Positions 46,239-55,262 of a stretch of 64,000 nucleotides of DNA are shown here, piece by piece. Source of the stretch: Microvirga thermotolerans. GTDB taxonomy: Bacteria > Pseudomonadota > Alphaproteobacteria > Rhizobiales > Beijerinckiaceae. The DNA lies in contig NZ_CP045423.1 in the NCBI RefSeq assembly GCF_009363855.1, positions 2,448,001-2,512,000 on the forward strand, written 5' to 3'. How positions within the stretch are numbered: position 1 is the first letter of the stretch; every line of letters starts with the position of its first letter. The position numbers and the translations under genes are program-made. A model generated the notes under the pieces. It did no database searches, was not told the origin of the DNA, and saw only the letters and a program-made list of their open reading frames with translations.

Positions 46239-46583
46239 TCATTCATACGGATTATACCAGCGCCGCTCCCGCGGTGCGTAATACCGCCTGCGTTCGTTCT
46301 CCGGGCTATACCATTCTCCGGTCCGGGGATCCTGACGAAGGTCGCGCTGCGTCCAGGCCGGACATCCCTGAGGAGGGCAGCGCCCGCCATAGACCCGATC
46401 GCCCACGATGCGCCGGTGCGGCATTCCACTATGCCACGCCTTGTGAAGAATGGCGCCGTCCGCAGATTGGGTGGAGGAGAGTTCTTTCACGGGAACAGCC
46501 ATTGCAGCGGCCCCGCCTGCCGAGAGGACGATGCTCGCGAGCGCCACGAGTGCACCTGCCGGCCATTTCATGCCATGGATCAT
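46239..46583 (-). CDS. Small exported Tyr/Arg-rich protein of unknown function
   Basis: A 114-residue precursor beginning MIHGMKWPAGALVALASIVL, with GGAG seven bases upstream. The signal peptide ends near GGAAAMA. The mature part has two cysteines (GGRCPPQGCPAW) and a C-terminal Arg/Tyr-rich tail (RRRYYAPRERRWYNPYE). I do not recognise a characterised family. The 221-bp gap upstream, before the divergent methyltransferase gene, contains an AT-rich stretch near 46640-46670 that probably holds promoters. Confidence 0.65.
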   Translation of the reverse strand: MIHGMKWPAGALVALASIVLSAGGAAAMAVPVKELSSTQSADGAILHKAWHSGMPHRRIVGDRVYGGRCPPQGCPAWTQRDLRQDPRTGEWYSPENERRRYYAPRERRWYNPYE

Positions 46584-46804
46584 TGTTCGTCTCCAGATCG
46601 GGCCTTCCTTCGAAAGCCTGGTCGTTCTTGCATAACGTATCTTAAAATCCCATGAACGATATTTCGTGATAAGAGTTCCCCGCCTCCAACGACGGCAGGG
46701 CTGGACCGCACGCCCCGCACGAATGGTCCATTGGAGAAAGCCGTTGTTCCCGGTCGCCCTTGGCGGCATAGGCAGGACCGAACGCCTCAAGCCGCAGGAA
46801 AGCC

Positions 46805-47623
46805 ATGGTTCAGCCGGTCGCCGTCACCGATCCCGAGGATCCCCGCATCGAGCCCTACCGTGCCGTGCGGGAGCGCGACCTGGTCGGGCGGGAGCATCGC
46901 TTCGTGGCCGAGGGCGAGGTCGTCCTGCGGGTCCTGCTGCGGCAGGAGAGATTCGCCGTGGAGTCGCTGCTGCTGGCGGAGAACAGGCTGGAGGGCCTGA
47001 GCGACTGCCTCGCGGCTCTCCCCTCCCACGTCCCCGTCTACACCGCCGGCCGGGCGGTGATGGACGCCATCGTCGGCTTTCCCATTCACAGGGGCATTCT
47101 GGCCATTGCCCGACGGGAGCCCCTGCCCTCCCCGGACGACCTCCTGTCCGGGCTGCCGGAGGATGCCCTCGTCCTCGGCCTGATCGGCCTCGCCAACCAC
47201 GACAATGTGGGCGGCATCTTCCGCAACGCCGCCGCCTTCGGGGCCGATGCGGTGCTTCTCGACGACGCCACCTGCGACCCTCTCTACCGCAAGGCGATCC
47301 GGGTCTCGGTGGGCGGCGCCCTGCTCGTGCCCTTCACCCGCGCCGGGACGGGGCAGGCCCTGGTGGAAGCCCTGCGGCGGGCAGGGTTCGAGATCCTGGC
47401 CCTGTCGCCGTCCGGGAGGGAGCCGCTCGGCCAGGTCCGTCGCCGGGGCCGGACGGCGCTGCTCCTCGGCGCGGAGGGGCCGGGGCTCCCGGCTTCGGTG
47501 CTCGCCGAGACGCGCACCGTCACGATTCCCATGAGCGGAGGCTTCGACTCGCTCAACGTGGCGACCACGAGCGGCATCGCCCTCTACGAGCTCACCCGGC
47601 GGGAATCGGCGGATTCATGTTGA
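46805..47623 (+). CDS. TrmH/SpoU-family RNA 2'-O-methyltransferase
   Basis: A SPOUT enzyme that methylates ribose in tRNA or rRNA using S-adenosylmethionine. The 272 residues show the three motifs: GLIGLANHDNVGGIFRNAAA, ALLLGAEGPGLPASVL and IPMSGGFDSLNVATTSGIAL. The N-terminal region (RVLLRQERFAVESLLLAENR) resembles the substrate-binding L30e-like domain. It is the second family member within 5 kb of rlmB and is clearly distinct from it. Target RNA is not predictable. Confidence 0.92.
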   Translation: MVQPVAVTDPEDPRIEPYRAVRERDLVGREHRFVAEGEVVLRVLLRQERFAVESLLLAENRLEGLSDCLAALPSHVPVYTAGRAVMDAIVGFPIHRGILAIARREPLPSPDDLLSGLPEDALVLGLIGLANHDNVGGIFRNAAAFGADAVLLDDATCDPLYRKAIRVSVGGALLVPFTRAGTGQALVEALRRAGFEILALSPSGREPLGQVRRRGRTALLLGAEGPGLPASVLAETRTVTIPMSGGFDSLNVATTSGIALYELTRRESADSC

Positions 47624-47717
47624 GGGAGCGCCCCGCTCGCCGATTCGTGAAAGGCCAAGCTCTTGCCTGGGAACGGCGCGATTCTAGCCTTGCAGCCCGA
47701 ACCCCGGAGGCCCTTTC

Positions 47718-48692
47718 ATGACCCTGACCCGCCGCGCCCTTCTCGCCAGCACCGCCATTCCCGTCGCCGGCCCTGCCCTCGCCCAGTCGAACCCCATGCC
47801 GAACGTCCCCTCTCCCGGTTCCGCCCAGGCTCCCGGCTTCTATCGCTACAAGGTCGGCGATGTCGAGGTGACGGCGATCAACGACGGCTTCGCGTACCGC
47901 CCGCTCGAGGGCTTCGTGAGCAACGCGAATCTGTCCGACGTGCAGCAGGCGATGCGGGAGGCCTTCCTGCCGGCGGACCGGCTGCCGATCGCCTTCACGA
48001 CTCTCGTCCTGCGCCAGAACGGCCGCGTGGTCCTCATCGACACGGGCAACGGCGACATGGGCGCGCCGACCTCCGGCACCTGGATGGCGAATTTCCGCGC
48101 CGCCGGCTTCGACCCCGCCCAGGTGAACGCCGTCGTCATCAGCCATTTCCACGGCGACCACATCAACGGCCTTCGTCTGAAGGCCGGCACGGCGGTCTTC
48201 CCGAAGGCCGAGATCATGGTGCCGGCCCAGGAATGGGACTTCTGGATGGACGAGGGCCGCATGAGCCGCGCGCCCGAGGGGGCGAAAGGCGCCTTCCAGA
48301 ACGTGCACCGGGTCTTCGACCCCATCGCGAAGGATGTGACGCGCTACGAAGCCGGGAAGGAACTCGTGCCGGGCCTGGTCACCGTCTCCACCCCGGGCCA
48401 CACCCCCGGCCACATGTCCTTCGCGCTGAGTTCAGGCTCCGGAAAGCTCATCGTCATGTCGGACGTGACGAACCATCCCGCGCTCTTCGTCCGCAATCCC
48501 GACTGGTCCGCCGTGTTCGACATGGACGCGGACCAGGCCCGGCAGACCCGCCGCAGGATGCTGGACATGGCGGCGTCCGAGCGCGCGCAGGTGGCGTTCT
48601 ACCATGCGCCCTTCCCGGCCACCGGGCATATCGCGAAGGAGGGCAACGGCTATCGCCTCGTGCCCGTGCAGTGGAGCGCCGCCATCCTCTGA
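47718..48692 (+). CDS. Metallo-beta-lactamase-fold hydrolase with Tat-type signal
   Basis: A 324-residue MBL-fold protein. The N-terminus MTLTRRALLASTAIPVAG is a Tat-like signal with cleavage after ALA, so the enzyme is probably periplasmic and exported folded with its metals. Metal ligands are in ISHFHGDHING (H-x-H-x-D-H), TPGHTPGHMSF and VAFYHAPFP. The substrate is unknown. The family includes lactonases and other hydrolases. It is separated by 94 bp from the methyltransferase gene upstream. Confidence 0.9.
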   Translation: MTLTRRALLASTAIPVAGPALAQSNPMPNVPSPGSAQAPGFYRYKVGDVEVTAINDGFAYRPLEGFVSNANLSDVQQAMREAFLPADRLPIAFTTLVLRQNGRVVLIDTGNGDMGAPTSGTWMANFRAAGFDPAQVNAVVISHFHGDHINGLRLKAGTAVFPKAEIMVPAQEWDFWMDEGRMSRAPEGAKGAFQNVHRVFDPIAKDVTRYEAGKELVPGLVTVSTPGHTPGHMSFALSSGSGKLIVMSDVTNHPALFVRNPDWSAVFDMDADQARQTRRRMLDMAASERAQVAFYHAPFPATGHIAKEGNGYRLVPVQWSAAIL

Positions 48693-48703
48693 GCGGTTCC
48701 GGC

Positions 48704-49030
48704 CTATCGCCCGCGCGCCGTTTCGCCCGCGAGCCATGCCAGGGTCCCCGCATCGGCGCCGCTGGGCTCGATGAAGAGGATCACCGGCGTCTCGTAGGGA
48801 TGGCGCTGCTTGAGGGCCTGCAGGACCTCCTCCTGCAGGCCCTTGCGCGTCTTGAGGATGCCGACCGCCTCCTCGCCCCGCCCGACCGCGCCCTTCCAGG
48901 CATAGACCGACCGCATTCCCGGCAGCACGTTGATGCAGGCGATGAGCTTCTCGCGCACGAGCTCCTCGCCGATCCCGAGGGCGGTGTCCACATCGGGAAA
49001 GGTCGTATAGACGAGAAGTGGGTCCTCCAT
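48704..49030 (-). CDS. cutA: Divalent-cation tolerance protein CutA
   Basis: A small trimeric cytoplasmic protein linked to copper tolerance in E. coli; its true role is uncertain. The 108 residues start [20 protein letters not shown] and carry [20 protein letters not shown] and [12 protein letters not shown]. It is divergent from NAD kinase, with a 49-bp gap. Confidence 0.93.
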   Translation of the reverse strand: MEDPLLVYTTFPDVDTALGIGEELVREKLIACINVLPGMRSVYAWKGAVGRGEEAVGILKTRKGLQEEVLQALKQRHPYETPVILFIEPSGADAGTLAWLAGETARGR

Positions 49031-49079
49031 GCTATGCCTGTCCTCCGCATTCGTGCCGGCGCGAGGAGGGTATCCGGGC

Positions 49080-49853
49080 ATGGCTCGCCGTTTCAACCAT
49101 GTCGCATTCGTCGCAAGCCCGACGCCCGAGGCCCAGGCCGCCCTTGCCCTTCTGAAGAATCGCTACCCGAGCGCCGAACCCGAGGAAGCGGACGTGATCG
49201 TGGCCCTTGGAGGCGACGGCCTGATGCTGCGCACCCTCCACCGGTTCATGGGCACCTCCAAGCCGATCTACGGCATGAACAAGGGCACGGTCGGCTTTCT
49301 CATGAACGAGTTCCGCGAGGACGACCTGTTCGAGCGCCTGGAGAACTCCGAGCGCAGCGTCGCCCACCCTCTGCTGATGGTGGCCTGGGACGTGCGCGGA
49401 GAATCCCACACGGCGCGGGCGATCAACGAGGTCTCCATGCTGCGGCAGACCTACCAGGCCGCGAAGCTGCGCGTGAGCATCGACAACCAGGTCCGCCTGT
49501 CGGAGCTCGTCGCCGACGGCATCCTCATCGCGACGCCGGCCGGGTCCACCGCCTACAATCTGTCCGTGAACGGGCCGATCCTCCCCCTCAACGCGCCCCT
49601 GCTCGCCCTCACCCCGATCTCCGCGTTCCGCCCCCGGCACTGGCGCGGGGCGCTGCTGCCCGACTACGCCAAGATCCAGATCGAGGTGATGGAGCCGCAG
49701 GAGCGGCCGGTGAGCGCGGTGGCGGACCATACGGAATTCCGGGACGTCTCGCGCGTCCATGCCTCCATGGACCGCAGCATCGACCTGGTGATGCTCCACG
49801 ACCCAGGCCACAGCCTGGACGAACGCATCCTGAGAGAGCAATTCGGATACTGA
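49080..49853 (+). CDS. nadK: NAD kinase
   Basis: It phosphorylates NAD to NADP with ATP or polyphosphate in the cytoplasm. The 257 residues start [20 protein letters not shown] and show the GGDG motif ([17 protein letters not shown]), [20 protein letters not shown] and [19 protein letters not shown]. The protein is the shorter form common in alphaproteobacteria. I used the ATG at 49080. An earlier in-frame ATG would overlap the cutA start. Confidence 0.96.
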   Translation: MARRFNHVAFVASPTPEAQAALALLKNRYPSAEPEEADVIVALGGDGLMLRTLHRFMGTSKPIYGMNKGTVGFLMNEFREDDLFERLENSERSVAHPLLMVAWDVRGESHTARAINEVSMLRQTYQAAKLRVSIDNQVRLSELVADGILIATPAGSTAYNLSVNGPILPLNAPLLALTPISAFRPRHWRGALLPDYAKIQIEVMEPQERPVSAVADHTEFRDVSRVHASMDRSIDLVMLHDPGHSLDERILREQFGY

Positions 49854-49900
49854 CGGGGCCGTCGGGTCCCTTCCATCCAAGACGGCAAGAGGATCGCTCA

Positions 49901-50395
49901 ATGATCGACGACACCAAAAGGCACCCGCGCGGCGGGCTCTTCTTCGAGGATTTCACGGTCGGCGACATCATTCGCCATCGCCTCACCCGGACTGTGACGC
50001 AGATGGACAACATGCTCTTCTCGAACATGACGCTCAATCCGCAGCCGCTCCACATCGATGCGCATTTCTGCGCGACGGAGACGGAATGGGGCCGGCCGCT
50101 CATGAACTCCCTCTTCACCCTGGGACTCATGATCGGCATCTCGGTCAACGACACCACGGTCGGCACCACCATCGCCAATCTCGGCATGACCGACGTGCGC
50201 TTCCCCGCCCCCCTCTTCGAAGGCGACACGGTGAACGTCACCACGGAAATCGCCGCCAAGCGCGAATCCCGCTCGCGGCCGGATGCGGGCATCGTCGACT
50301 TCATCCACCGGGCCTACAGGCAGGACGGCACCCTCGTGGCCGAGTGCCGCCGGCAGGCCTTCATGCGCAAGCGCGACACCACCATCGAGGTCTGA
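49901..50395 (+). CDS. MaoC-family (R)-specific enoyl-CoA hydratase/dehydratase-like protein
   Basis: A hot-dog-fold hydratase of 164 residues, starting MIDDTKRHPRGGLFFEDFTV. The catalytic region NPQPLHIDAHFCATETEWGR contains the family's Asp-x-x-x-x-His-like arrangement, and SVNDTTVGTTIANLGMTDVR lies further on. It probably acts on an acyl-CoA in the cytoplasm. The next gene, 6 bp downstream, encodes a CoA-ester lyase, so the pair likely handles sequential steps of a dicarboxyl-CoA pathway such as methylmalyl/mesaconyl-type chemistry. That is inference. Confidence 0.88.
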   Translation: MIDDTKRHPRGGLFFEDFTVGDIIRHRLTRTVTQMDNMLFSNMTLNPQPLHIDAHFCATETEWGRPLMNSLFTLGLMIGISVNDTTVGTTIANLGMTDVRFPAPLFEGDTVNVTTEIAAKRESRSRPDAGIVDFIHRAYRQDGTLVAECRRQAFMRKRDTTIEV

Positions 50396-50401
50396 CATCC
50401 C

Positions 50402-51274
50402 ATGCGCTCCCTCCTCTTCGTGCCCGGCGACAGCCGCAGGAAGCTCGACAAGGCCCTGGCCTCGGGCGCGGACGCCCTCCTGATCGATCTCGAGGACTCG
50501 GTGGCCCTCGAGGCCAAGGCCGAGGCGCGCGCGGTCACGGCGGACTTTCTGGCCGAGGCGAAGGGCGCTCCGGCCAGGCCGCGGCTCTACGTCCGGGTCA
50601 ACGGCCTCTCGACGGGGCTGATCGACGACGATCTCGACGGGGTGATGCGCGCCGGCCCGGACGGGATCGTCCTGCCCAAGGCGGTCGGCGGGGCGGATGC
50701 CGCGCATCTGGGAGCGAAGCTCGCCGTCCGGGAGGCGGAATTCGGCCTCGACGACGGCAGCACGCGGATCCTCGCCATCGCGACGGAGAACGCCCTCGGC
50801 GTCTTCGCTCTCGGCACCTTCGCGGGCGCGAGCCACCGCCTCGCGGGCCTCGCCTGGGGCGGAGAGGATCTCTCCGCCGACATCGGAGCGGAGGCGAACC
50901 GGGACGCGGGCGGCAACTATACGGAGCCCTACCGGCTCGCCCGCTCCCTGACCCTTCTCGGAGCCGCGGCGGCGGGGGTCGACGCCATCGACGCGGTCTA
51001 TACGAACTTCCGCGACATGGAGGGCCTCGCCGCCGAGTGCCGCGAGGCCCGGCGGGACGGTTTCGTGGCCAAGATGGCCATCCATCCGGCCCAGGTTCCG
51101 GTCATCAACGAGGCCTTCACCCCTTCCGCGGACGCGATCGCGAAAGCGGAGGCCGTGGTCGCGGCCTTCCGTGCCAATCCCGGCGCGGGGGTCGTCGGCG
51201 TGGGAGGAGAGATGCTCGACCGTCCGCACCTCGTGCGCGCGGAGCGCCTGCTGGCCAGGGCCGGAAAGCGCTGA
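50402..51274 (+). CDS. HpcH/HpaI-family CoA-ester lyase (CitE-like)
   Basis: A TIM-barrel lyase of 290 residues that cleaves or forms 3-hydroxyacyl-CoA esters with magnesium. It starts MRSLLFVPGDSRRKLDKALA, has ALLIDLEDSVALEAK as an acidic metal-site region, and LAIATENALGVFALGTFAGA with the second acidic ligand. Substrates in the family include malyl-, citramalyl- and methylmalyl-CoA. The close coupling to a MaoC gene favours a catabolic or glyoxylate-related role, but the substrate is unproven. Confidence 0.9.
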   Translation: MRSLLFVPGDSRRKLDKALASGADALLIDLEDSVALEAKAEARAVTADFLAEAKGAPARPRLYVRVNGLSTGLIDDDLDGVMRAGPDGIVLPKAVGGADAAHLGAKLAVREAEFGLDDGSTRILAIATENALGVFALGTFAGASHRLAGLAWGGEDLSADIGAEANRDAGGNYTEPYRLARSLTLLGAAAAGVDAIDAVYTNFRDMEGLAAECREARRDGFVAKMAIHPAQVPVINEAFTPSADAIAKAEAVVAAFRANPGAGVVGVGGEMLDRPHLVRAERLLARAGKR

Positions 51275-51307
51275 TGCCCGAGACAGGCGAAGGGGCGGCC
51301 AGCCGCC

Positions 51308-51922
51308 CTAGCCGCCGCCCGCGCCGGGCCGCGTCATGGCGAACCGGGTCTCCGGCGTGGCGACGAAGTAGTCGCGATAGCCGGAGCGGGCGATGGGGCG
51401 CATGGCGGCCGTGTCCACGAGCCCGTCCACGATGAAGCGGTCGTCGATGTGGATGCCGACCACCTGCCCGACGACCAGGTAGTACGAGGGCTCGCCCCCC
51501 TCCAGGGGAACGAGCGGCACGGTCTGCACCCACCGGCATTCGAGCGCCGCGGGCGAGGCCGCGACGCGCGGCGGCTTCACCAGCCGGGAGGGCGCGGCCG
51601 CGAGGCCCGCATGCTCCATCTCGTTGACCCCGCGCGGCAGCGGGGCCGAGGTGGCGTTCATCTGCTCCCGCAGGTCGTAGGTGGCGAGATTGCAGACGAA
51701 CTCCTTCGTCTCCTCGATGAAGGTGAGCGCATCCTTCCGGCCGCTCGACGAGAACGCGACCATGGCCGGCTTTTCCGAGACCGCGTTGAAGAACGAATAG
51801 GGCGACAGGTTCACCTCGCCCTTGGCGCTCATGGCCGTGATCCAGCCGACGGGGCGCGGCGTCACGATGGCCTTGAAGGGATCGTGCGGCAGGCCGTGGC
51901 CTCTGGCGGTCTCGTAGAACAT
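51308..51922 (-). CDS. Flavin reductase-like (FMN-binding split barrel) protein
   Basis: A 204-residue FMN-binding protein of the flavin reductase-like family. The core is FKAIVTPRPVGWITAMSAKG followed by VNLSPYSFFNAVSEKPAMVA, then a Ser/Gly-rich loop (FSSSGRKDALTF). Family members reduce free flavin or act as partners of monooxygenases. A nitroreductase gene starts upstream in the same direction with only an 8-bp spacer, suggesting one transcript and a shared flavin-dependent job. Confidence 0.88.
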   Translation of the reverse strand: MFYETARGHGLPHDPFKAIVTPRPVGWITAMSAKGEVNLSPYSFFNAVSEKPAMVAFSSSGRKDALTFIEETKEFVCNLATYDLREQMNATSAPLPRGVNEMEHAGLAAAPSRLVKPPRVAASPAALECRWVQTVPLVPLEGGEPSYYLVVGQVVGIHIDDRFIVDGLVDTAAMRPIARSGYRDYFVATPETRFAMTRPGAGGG

Positions 51923-51930
51923 GGGGCTCC

Positions 51931-52494
51931 TCAGAAGCGGGTGACGATCTCGGCGAGATCGGGCCTTGCCCGGTCCGTCGGCTTTTCCGCGGCCGTACCG
52001 ATATGGACGAAGCCGGCGATCCGCTCCTCCGGCGAGAGACCGAGGGCGTCGAGGACGCGCCTGTCGAAGGCCGCCCATCCGGTCAGCCAGACCGCTCCGT
52101 AGCCCAGCGCCGTCGCCGCGTTGAGGAGGTTCATGCAGACCGCCCCTGCGGACAGGATCTGCTCCCAGTCGGGGATCTTCACGTGGGGCTTCACCCGCGA
52201 CACCACGGCCACGACCAGGGGGGCATGGGCGAACCGCTCCCGCTCGGCGGCGACCTTCTCGGCCTCGGCCCCCGGGTTGTCGGCCTGGAACGCCTCCGCC
52301 AGCACCTCCCCCAGCCGGAGGCGCCCCTCCCCCTCGATGAGGACGAAGCGCCAGGGCACGAGCTTGCCGTGGTCGGGCACGCGGGCGGCGACGGTCAGGA
52401 GCGTTTCGATCTCCTCCCTGCTCGGGCCGGGCTCCCCGAGCCAGCGGGCGGGGACGGAGCGGCGTTGCTGAAGACGGGCAAGGCTTTCGTTCAT
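51931..52494 (-). CDS. Nitroreductase-family protein (YdjA-like)
   Basis: A 187-residue FMN-dependent oxidoreductase that reduces nitro or quinone substrates with NAD(P)H. The N-terminus has RRSVPARWLGEPGPSREEIE and AARVPDHGKLVPWRFVLIEG, as in the small YdjA-type group, and the C-terminal part has AATALGYGAVWLTGWAAFDR. Physiological substrate is unknown. A promoter candidate (TTGGGG-N18-CATAAT) lies 20-50 bases upstream. Confidence 0.9.
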   Translation of the reverse strand: MNESLARLQQRRSVPARWLGEPGPSREEIETLLTVAARVPDHGKLVPWRFVLIEGEGRLRLGEVLAEAFQADNPGAEAEKVAAERERFAHAPLVVAVVSRVKPHVKIPDWEQILSAGAVCMNLLNAATALGYGAVWLTGWAAFDRRVLDALGLSPEERIAGFVHIGTAAEKPTDRARPDLAEIVTRF

Positions 52495-52514
52495 AGGGCC
52501 TTCATCCGGGACGG

Positions 52515-52544
52515 ATTATGTGAAACAGTGTGGGTATGCCCCAA
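52515..52544 (-). promoter_or_regulatory. Possible promoter of the nitroreductase/flavin reductase pair
   Basis: On the minus strand TTGGGG and CATAAT are separated by 18 bases, about 20 bases ahead of the nitroreductase ATG. The remainder of the 308-bp divergent gap to 52802 shows no gene, terminator or repeat that I can support. Confidence 0.35.
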
Positions 52545-52802
52545 GAGAGTGAGTTCATGGCCATGGATCTTCTGCCATGCTATCGCCCTCTTGTTGCGTT
52601 TGAGGGAGCGCGGGCATTCGAGGGGGGACGTCGCACACAAGAAATACGCGCGACGGATGTATAGGGGGAGTGCGTCGGCACGCCAAGCCGGTTTCCGGAA
52701 CCACGAAGACCGCGGCAGGGGAGCAGCGGGCCCGATGGGTCTCGGGCTCCTTCGTAGAGGTCGGTCAAGGAAAACCCGGGCGGAACGCCGCATCAAGAAC
52801 AA

Positions 52803-55262
52803 ATGAATCCATCGGTGTCGGTATCTGTATCGGGCGGGACCTCCAGGTTCGGAATCTGGACGGCGCGGCCAGCGCTCACTGCCCTGGCGCTCATCCTCGG
52901 CTTCTGGGCCCTCGCGGCTCTCGTCTGGCCGCTCACGGGCACGGTCGTGCCGTGGGATTCCAAGAACCAGTTCTATCCCACCCTGCGCTATCTCGGCGCG
53001 GCCCTGGCCCATGGGGAGATGCCGTTCTGGAACCCCTATCACTTCGGCGGCCATCCTTCGGCGGCCGATCCGCAGTCGCTCCTCTTCACCCCGACCATGC
53101 TGCTCTTCGGCTGGCTCGTGCCCGAGCCCTCCATGCAGCTCTTCGACCTCGTCGTCTTCGCGCATTTCCTCCCCGGCGCCCTGGCCTTCGTGCCCCTGTT
53201 CCGGCGGCGGGGCTGGCACCCCGCCGGCGCGGTCGTGGCCGCCATCGTCTTCATTCTGGGCGGTTCGGCGAGCGCACGCCTGCAGCACACCGGCATCATC
53301 CTCAGCTACGGCTGGTTCCCCCTCGCCCTGCTCCTCCTCGAGGAAGCCCTCGACCGCCGCTCCTACCGCTTCGGAGCGCTCTTCGCCGTCGTTGCCGTTC
53401 TCATGACCATCGGGCGGGACCAGGTGGCGTTCCTGTGCGACCTGACCCTGATCGCCGCCGCGGGCTACCGGATCGTCACGGCGGAGCGGCCCCTGGCCTT
53501 CTTCCGGTCGCGCCTGGGGGTGCTGCTCACCATGGGTGCCATCGGCGGGGCGCTCATGGCGGTGCCGGTGATTCTGACCATGCAGTTCCTGGCGACCTCG
53601 ACCCGGCCCTCGTTCGGCTTCGGGGTGGCCGCCATGGGCTCGCTGCCCCCGGAGAGCCTCGCGACGATCCTGTTCGGCAACGTGTTCGGCTCCCTGCGCT
53701 GGACCTACGACTACTGGGGCCCCGACTGGCACAGCCTCTCCGAGGGCACCTGGACGGACCGGGCCACCAACTATCTCTTCATCGGCACCATCCCGGCCCT
53801 CCTCCTGCTCTGGCACGGGGTCGCCGCCGGGCGCCTCCTGGCGCGGGAGTTCCGCTTCTTCCTGGCCGTCGGGCTCCTCGCCCTGCTCTACGCGCTGGGC
53901 CGCTACACGCCCGGCTTCGAGCTGATCTTCGACCACATGCCCGGCGTCGACCTCTACCGCAGGCCGGCGGACGCGACGTTCCTCGTCAACATCATGCTCG
54001 CCTTCGCGGCCGGATACCTGGTCCACCGCTACATCGCCGACGGGCTCCCGCGCTGGACCGCCTCCGCCCTCGGCAAGCTGCACCTCTTCCTGCCGATGCT
54101 GGCGCTCGCCCTCGTCATCGCCGCAATCGCCAGCGCCATGGCCTTCGCCCTGCGGGCCGGACAGGGCGCGCCCGCCATGCGGGAGATCGGCCTCGGCCTT
54201 GTCGCCGCCGCCCTGCTCATCGTCCTCCTCGCCAGGACGAGCCTCACGCCGCGCTGGCGCGAGTTTTCGGCGGCTCTGCTCATCGTCGTCACGGGCGGGG
54301 AGCTCGTGCTGCGCCATGCGGGCTCCGCCCTGAACGCCGAGCCCGCCGAGCGCTACGCGGTCTTCCGGCAGCTGCCGCCGGAGCAGCTCCAGGGCCTCCA
54401 GATCCTCAAGCGCGAGCTGGCCGACCGCCATGCCCAGGGAGACTATCCGCGCGTCGAGATCCTGGGCCTTGGCGGCCCCTGGCAGAATGCCTCCATGGTC
54501 CTCCAGCTCGAGGACATCATCGGCTACAATCCCCTCCGGCTCGCCGACTACGAGCGCGCGGTCGGCCCGGGGGAGAACGCCGAGGATCCGAACCTGCGCA
54601 CCTTCCCGGCGACGTTCCGCGGCTACAAGTGCCGCCTCGCCAGCCTGCTCGGCCTGGAATACCTCGTCCTCGACCGGCCCATCGAGCGGATGCCGCGCCA
54701 TTTCCCGCGTCTGACCGGCGCCGAGATCGTCTATGGCACCGGCCGCATGTGGATCTACCGCCTCAACGGCGCGAGCCCGCGCGCCTATGTGGCGCACGAG
54801 GTGAGCCCGGTGAATTCCGAGGCCGCCCTCGACCAGGAGGAGCTGCCGGAGTTCAACCGCCAGAGCGAGGCCCTGATCGACGATGCGAGCATGCCGCTCC
54901 TCAAGGAGCGCTATGCCTCGTCCGCCGAGGGAGCGAGCCCGAAGGACCTCCAGGATCGCGTCCGGATCGTCAGCTATCAGCGCAATTCCGTCACCGTCGA
55001 GGTGGAGGCGGAGGCGGCCGGCGTGCTGGTGCTCCACGATGTCTACTATCCCGGATGGGAGGTCACCGTGGACGGGGAGCGCAAGCCCCTGCTGCGGGCG
55101 AACCTGCTCTTCCGCGGCGTCGAGGTTCCCGAGGGAAAGCACCGGGTCGAGTTCAATTTTCGCCCCATTTCCTATGAAAATCTGGTCACGGCCGCTTCCG
55201 ACCTCCTGAAGAGCAGGAAGGAAGCGCCGATCAGAACCGCCGAGGCTCCCCGGCTTCGGTGA
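52803..55262 (+). CDS. YfhO-like multi-span membrane protein
   Basis: An 819-residue integral membrane protein. It has at least ten predicted helices in the first 500 residues (ALTALALILGFWALAALVWP, LGVLLTMGAIGGALMAVPVI and others) and a large C-terminal extracytoplasmic domain of about 300 residues. The N-terminal loop after helix 1 has KNQFYPTLRYLGAALAHGEM and PFWNPYHFGGHPSAADPQS, typical of YfhO and related GT-C-fold glycosyltransferases acting on lipid-linked sugars. The Asp in VPWDSKNQ is a candidate catalytic residue. Function in envelope glycosylation is inferred. Its stop overlaps the start of the next gene. Confidence 0.85.
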   Translation: MNPSVSVSVSGGTSRFGIWTARPALTALALILGFWALAALVWPLTGTVVPWDSKNQFYPTLRYLGAALAHGEMPFWNPYHFGGHPSAADPQSLLFTPTMLLFGWLVPEPSMQLFDLVVFAHFLPGALAFVPLFRRRGWHPAGAVVAAIVFILGGSASARLQHTGIILSYGWFPLALLLLEEALDRRSYRFGALFAVVAVLMTIGRDQVAFLCDLTLIAAAGYRIVTAERPLAFFRSRLGVLLTMGAIGGALMAVPVILTMQFLATSTRPSFGFGVAAMGSLPPESLATILFGNVFGSLRWTYDYWGPDWHSLSEGTWTDRATNYLFIGTIPALLLLWHGVAAGRLLAREFRFFLAVGLLALLYALGRYTPGFELIFDHMPGVDLYRRPADATFLVNIMLAFAAGYLVHRYIADGLPRWTASALGKLHLFLPMLALALVIAAIASAMAFALRAGQGAPAMREIGLGLVAAALLIVLLARTSLTPRWREFSAALLIVVTGGELVLRHAGSALNAEPAERYAVFRQLPPEQLQGLQILKRELADRHAQGDYPRVEILGLGGPWQNASMVLQLEDIIGYNPLRLADYERAVGPGENAEDPNLRTFPATFRGYKCRLASLLGLEYLVLDRPIERMPRHFPRLTGAEIVYGTGRMWIYRLNGASPRAYVAHEVSPVNSEAALDQEELPEFNRQSEALIDDASMPLLKERYASSAEGASPKDLQDRVRIVSYQRNSVTVEVEAEAAGVLVLHDVYYPGWEVTVDGERKPLLRANLLFRGVEVPEGKHRVEFNFRPISYENLVTAASDLLKSRKEAPIRTAEAPRLR

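Noticed and set aside
52559..52664. 35-codon plus-strand frame in the divergent gap before the YfhO-like gene
   Set aside because: Short, no ribosome-binding site, and no recognisable similarity or codon bias.
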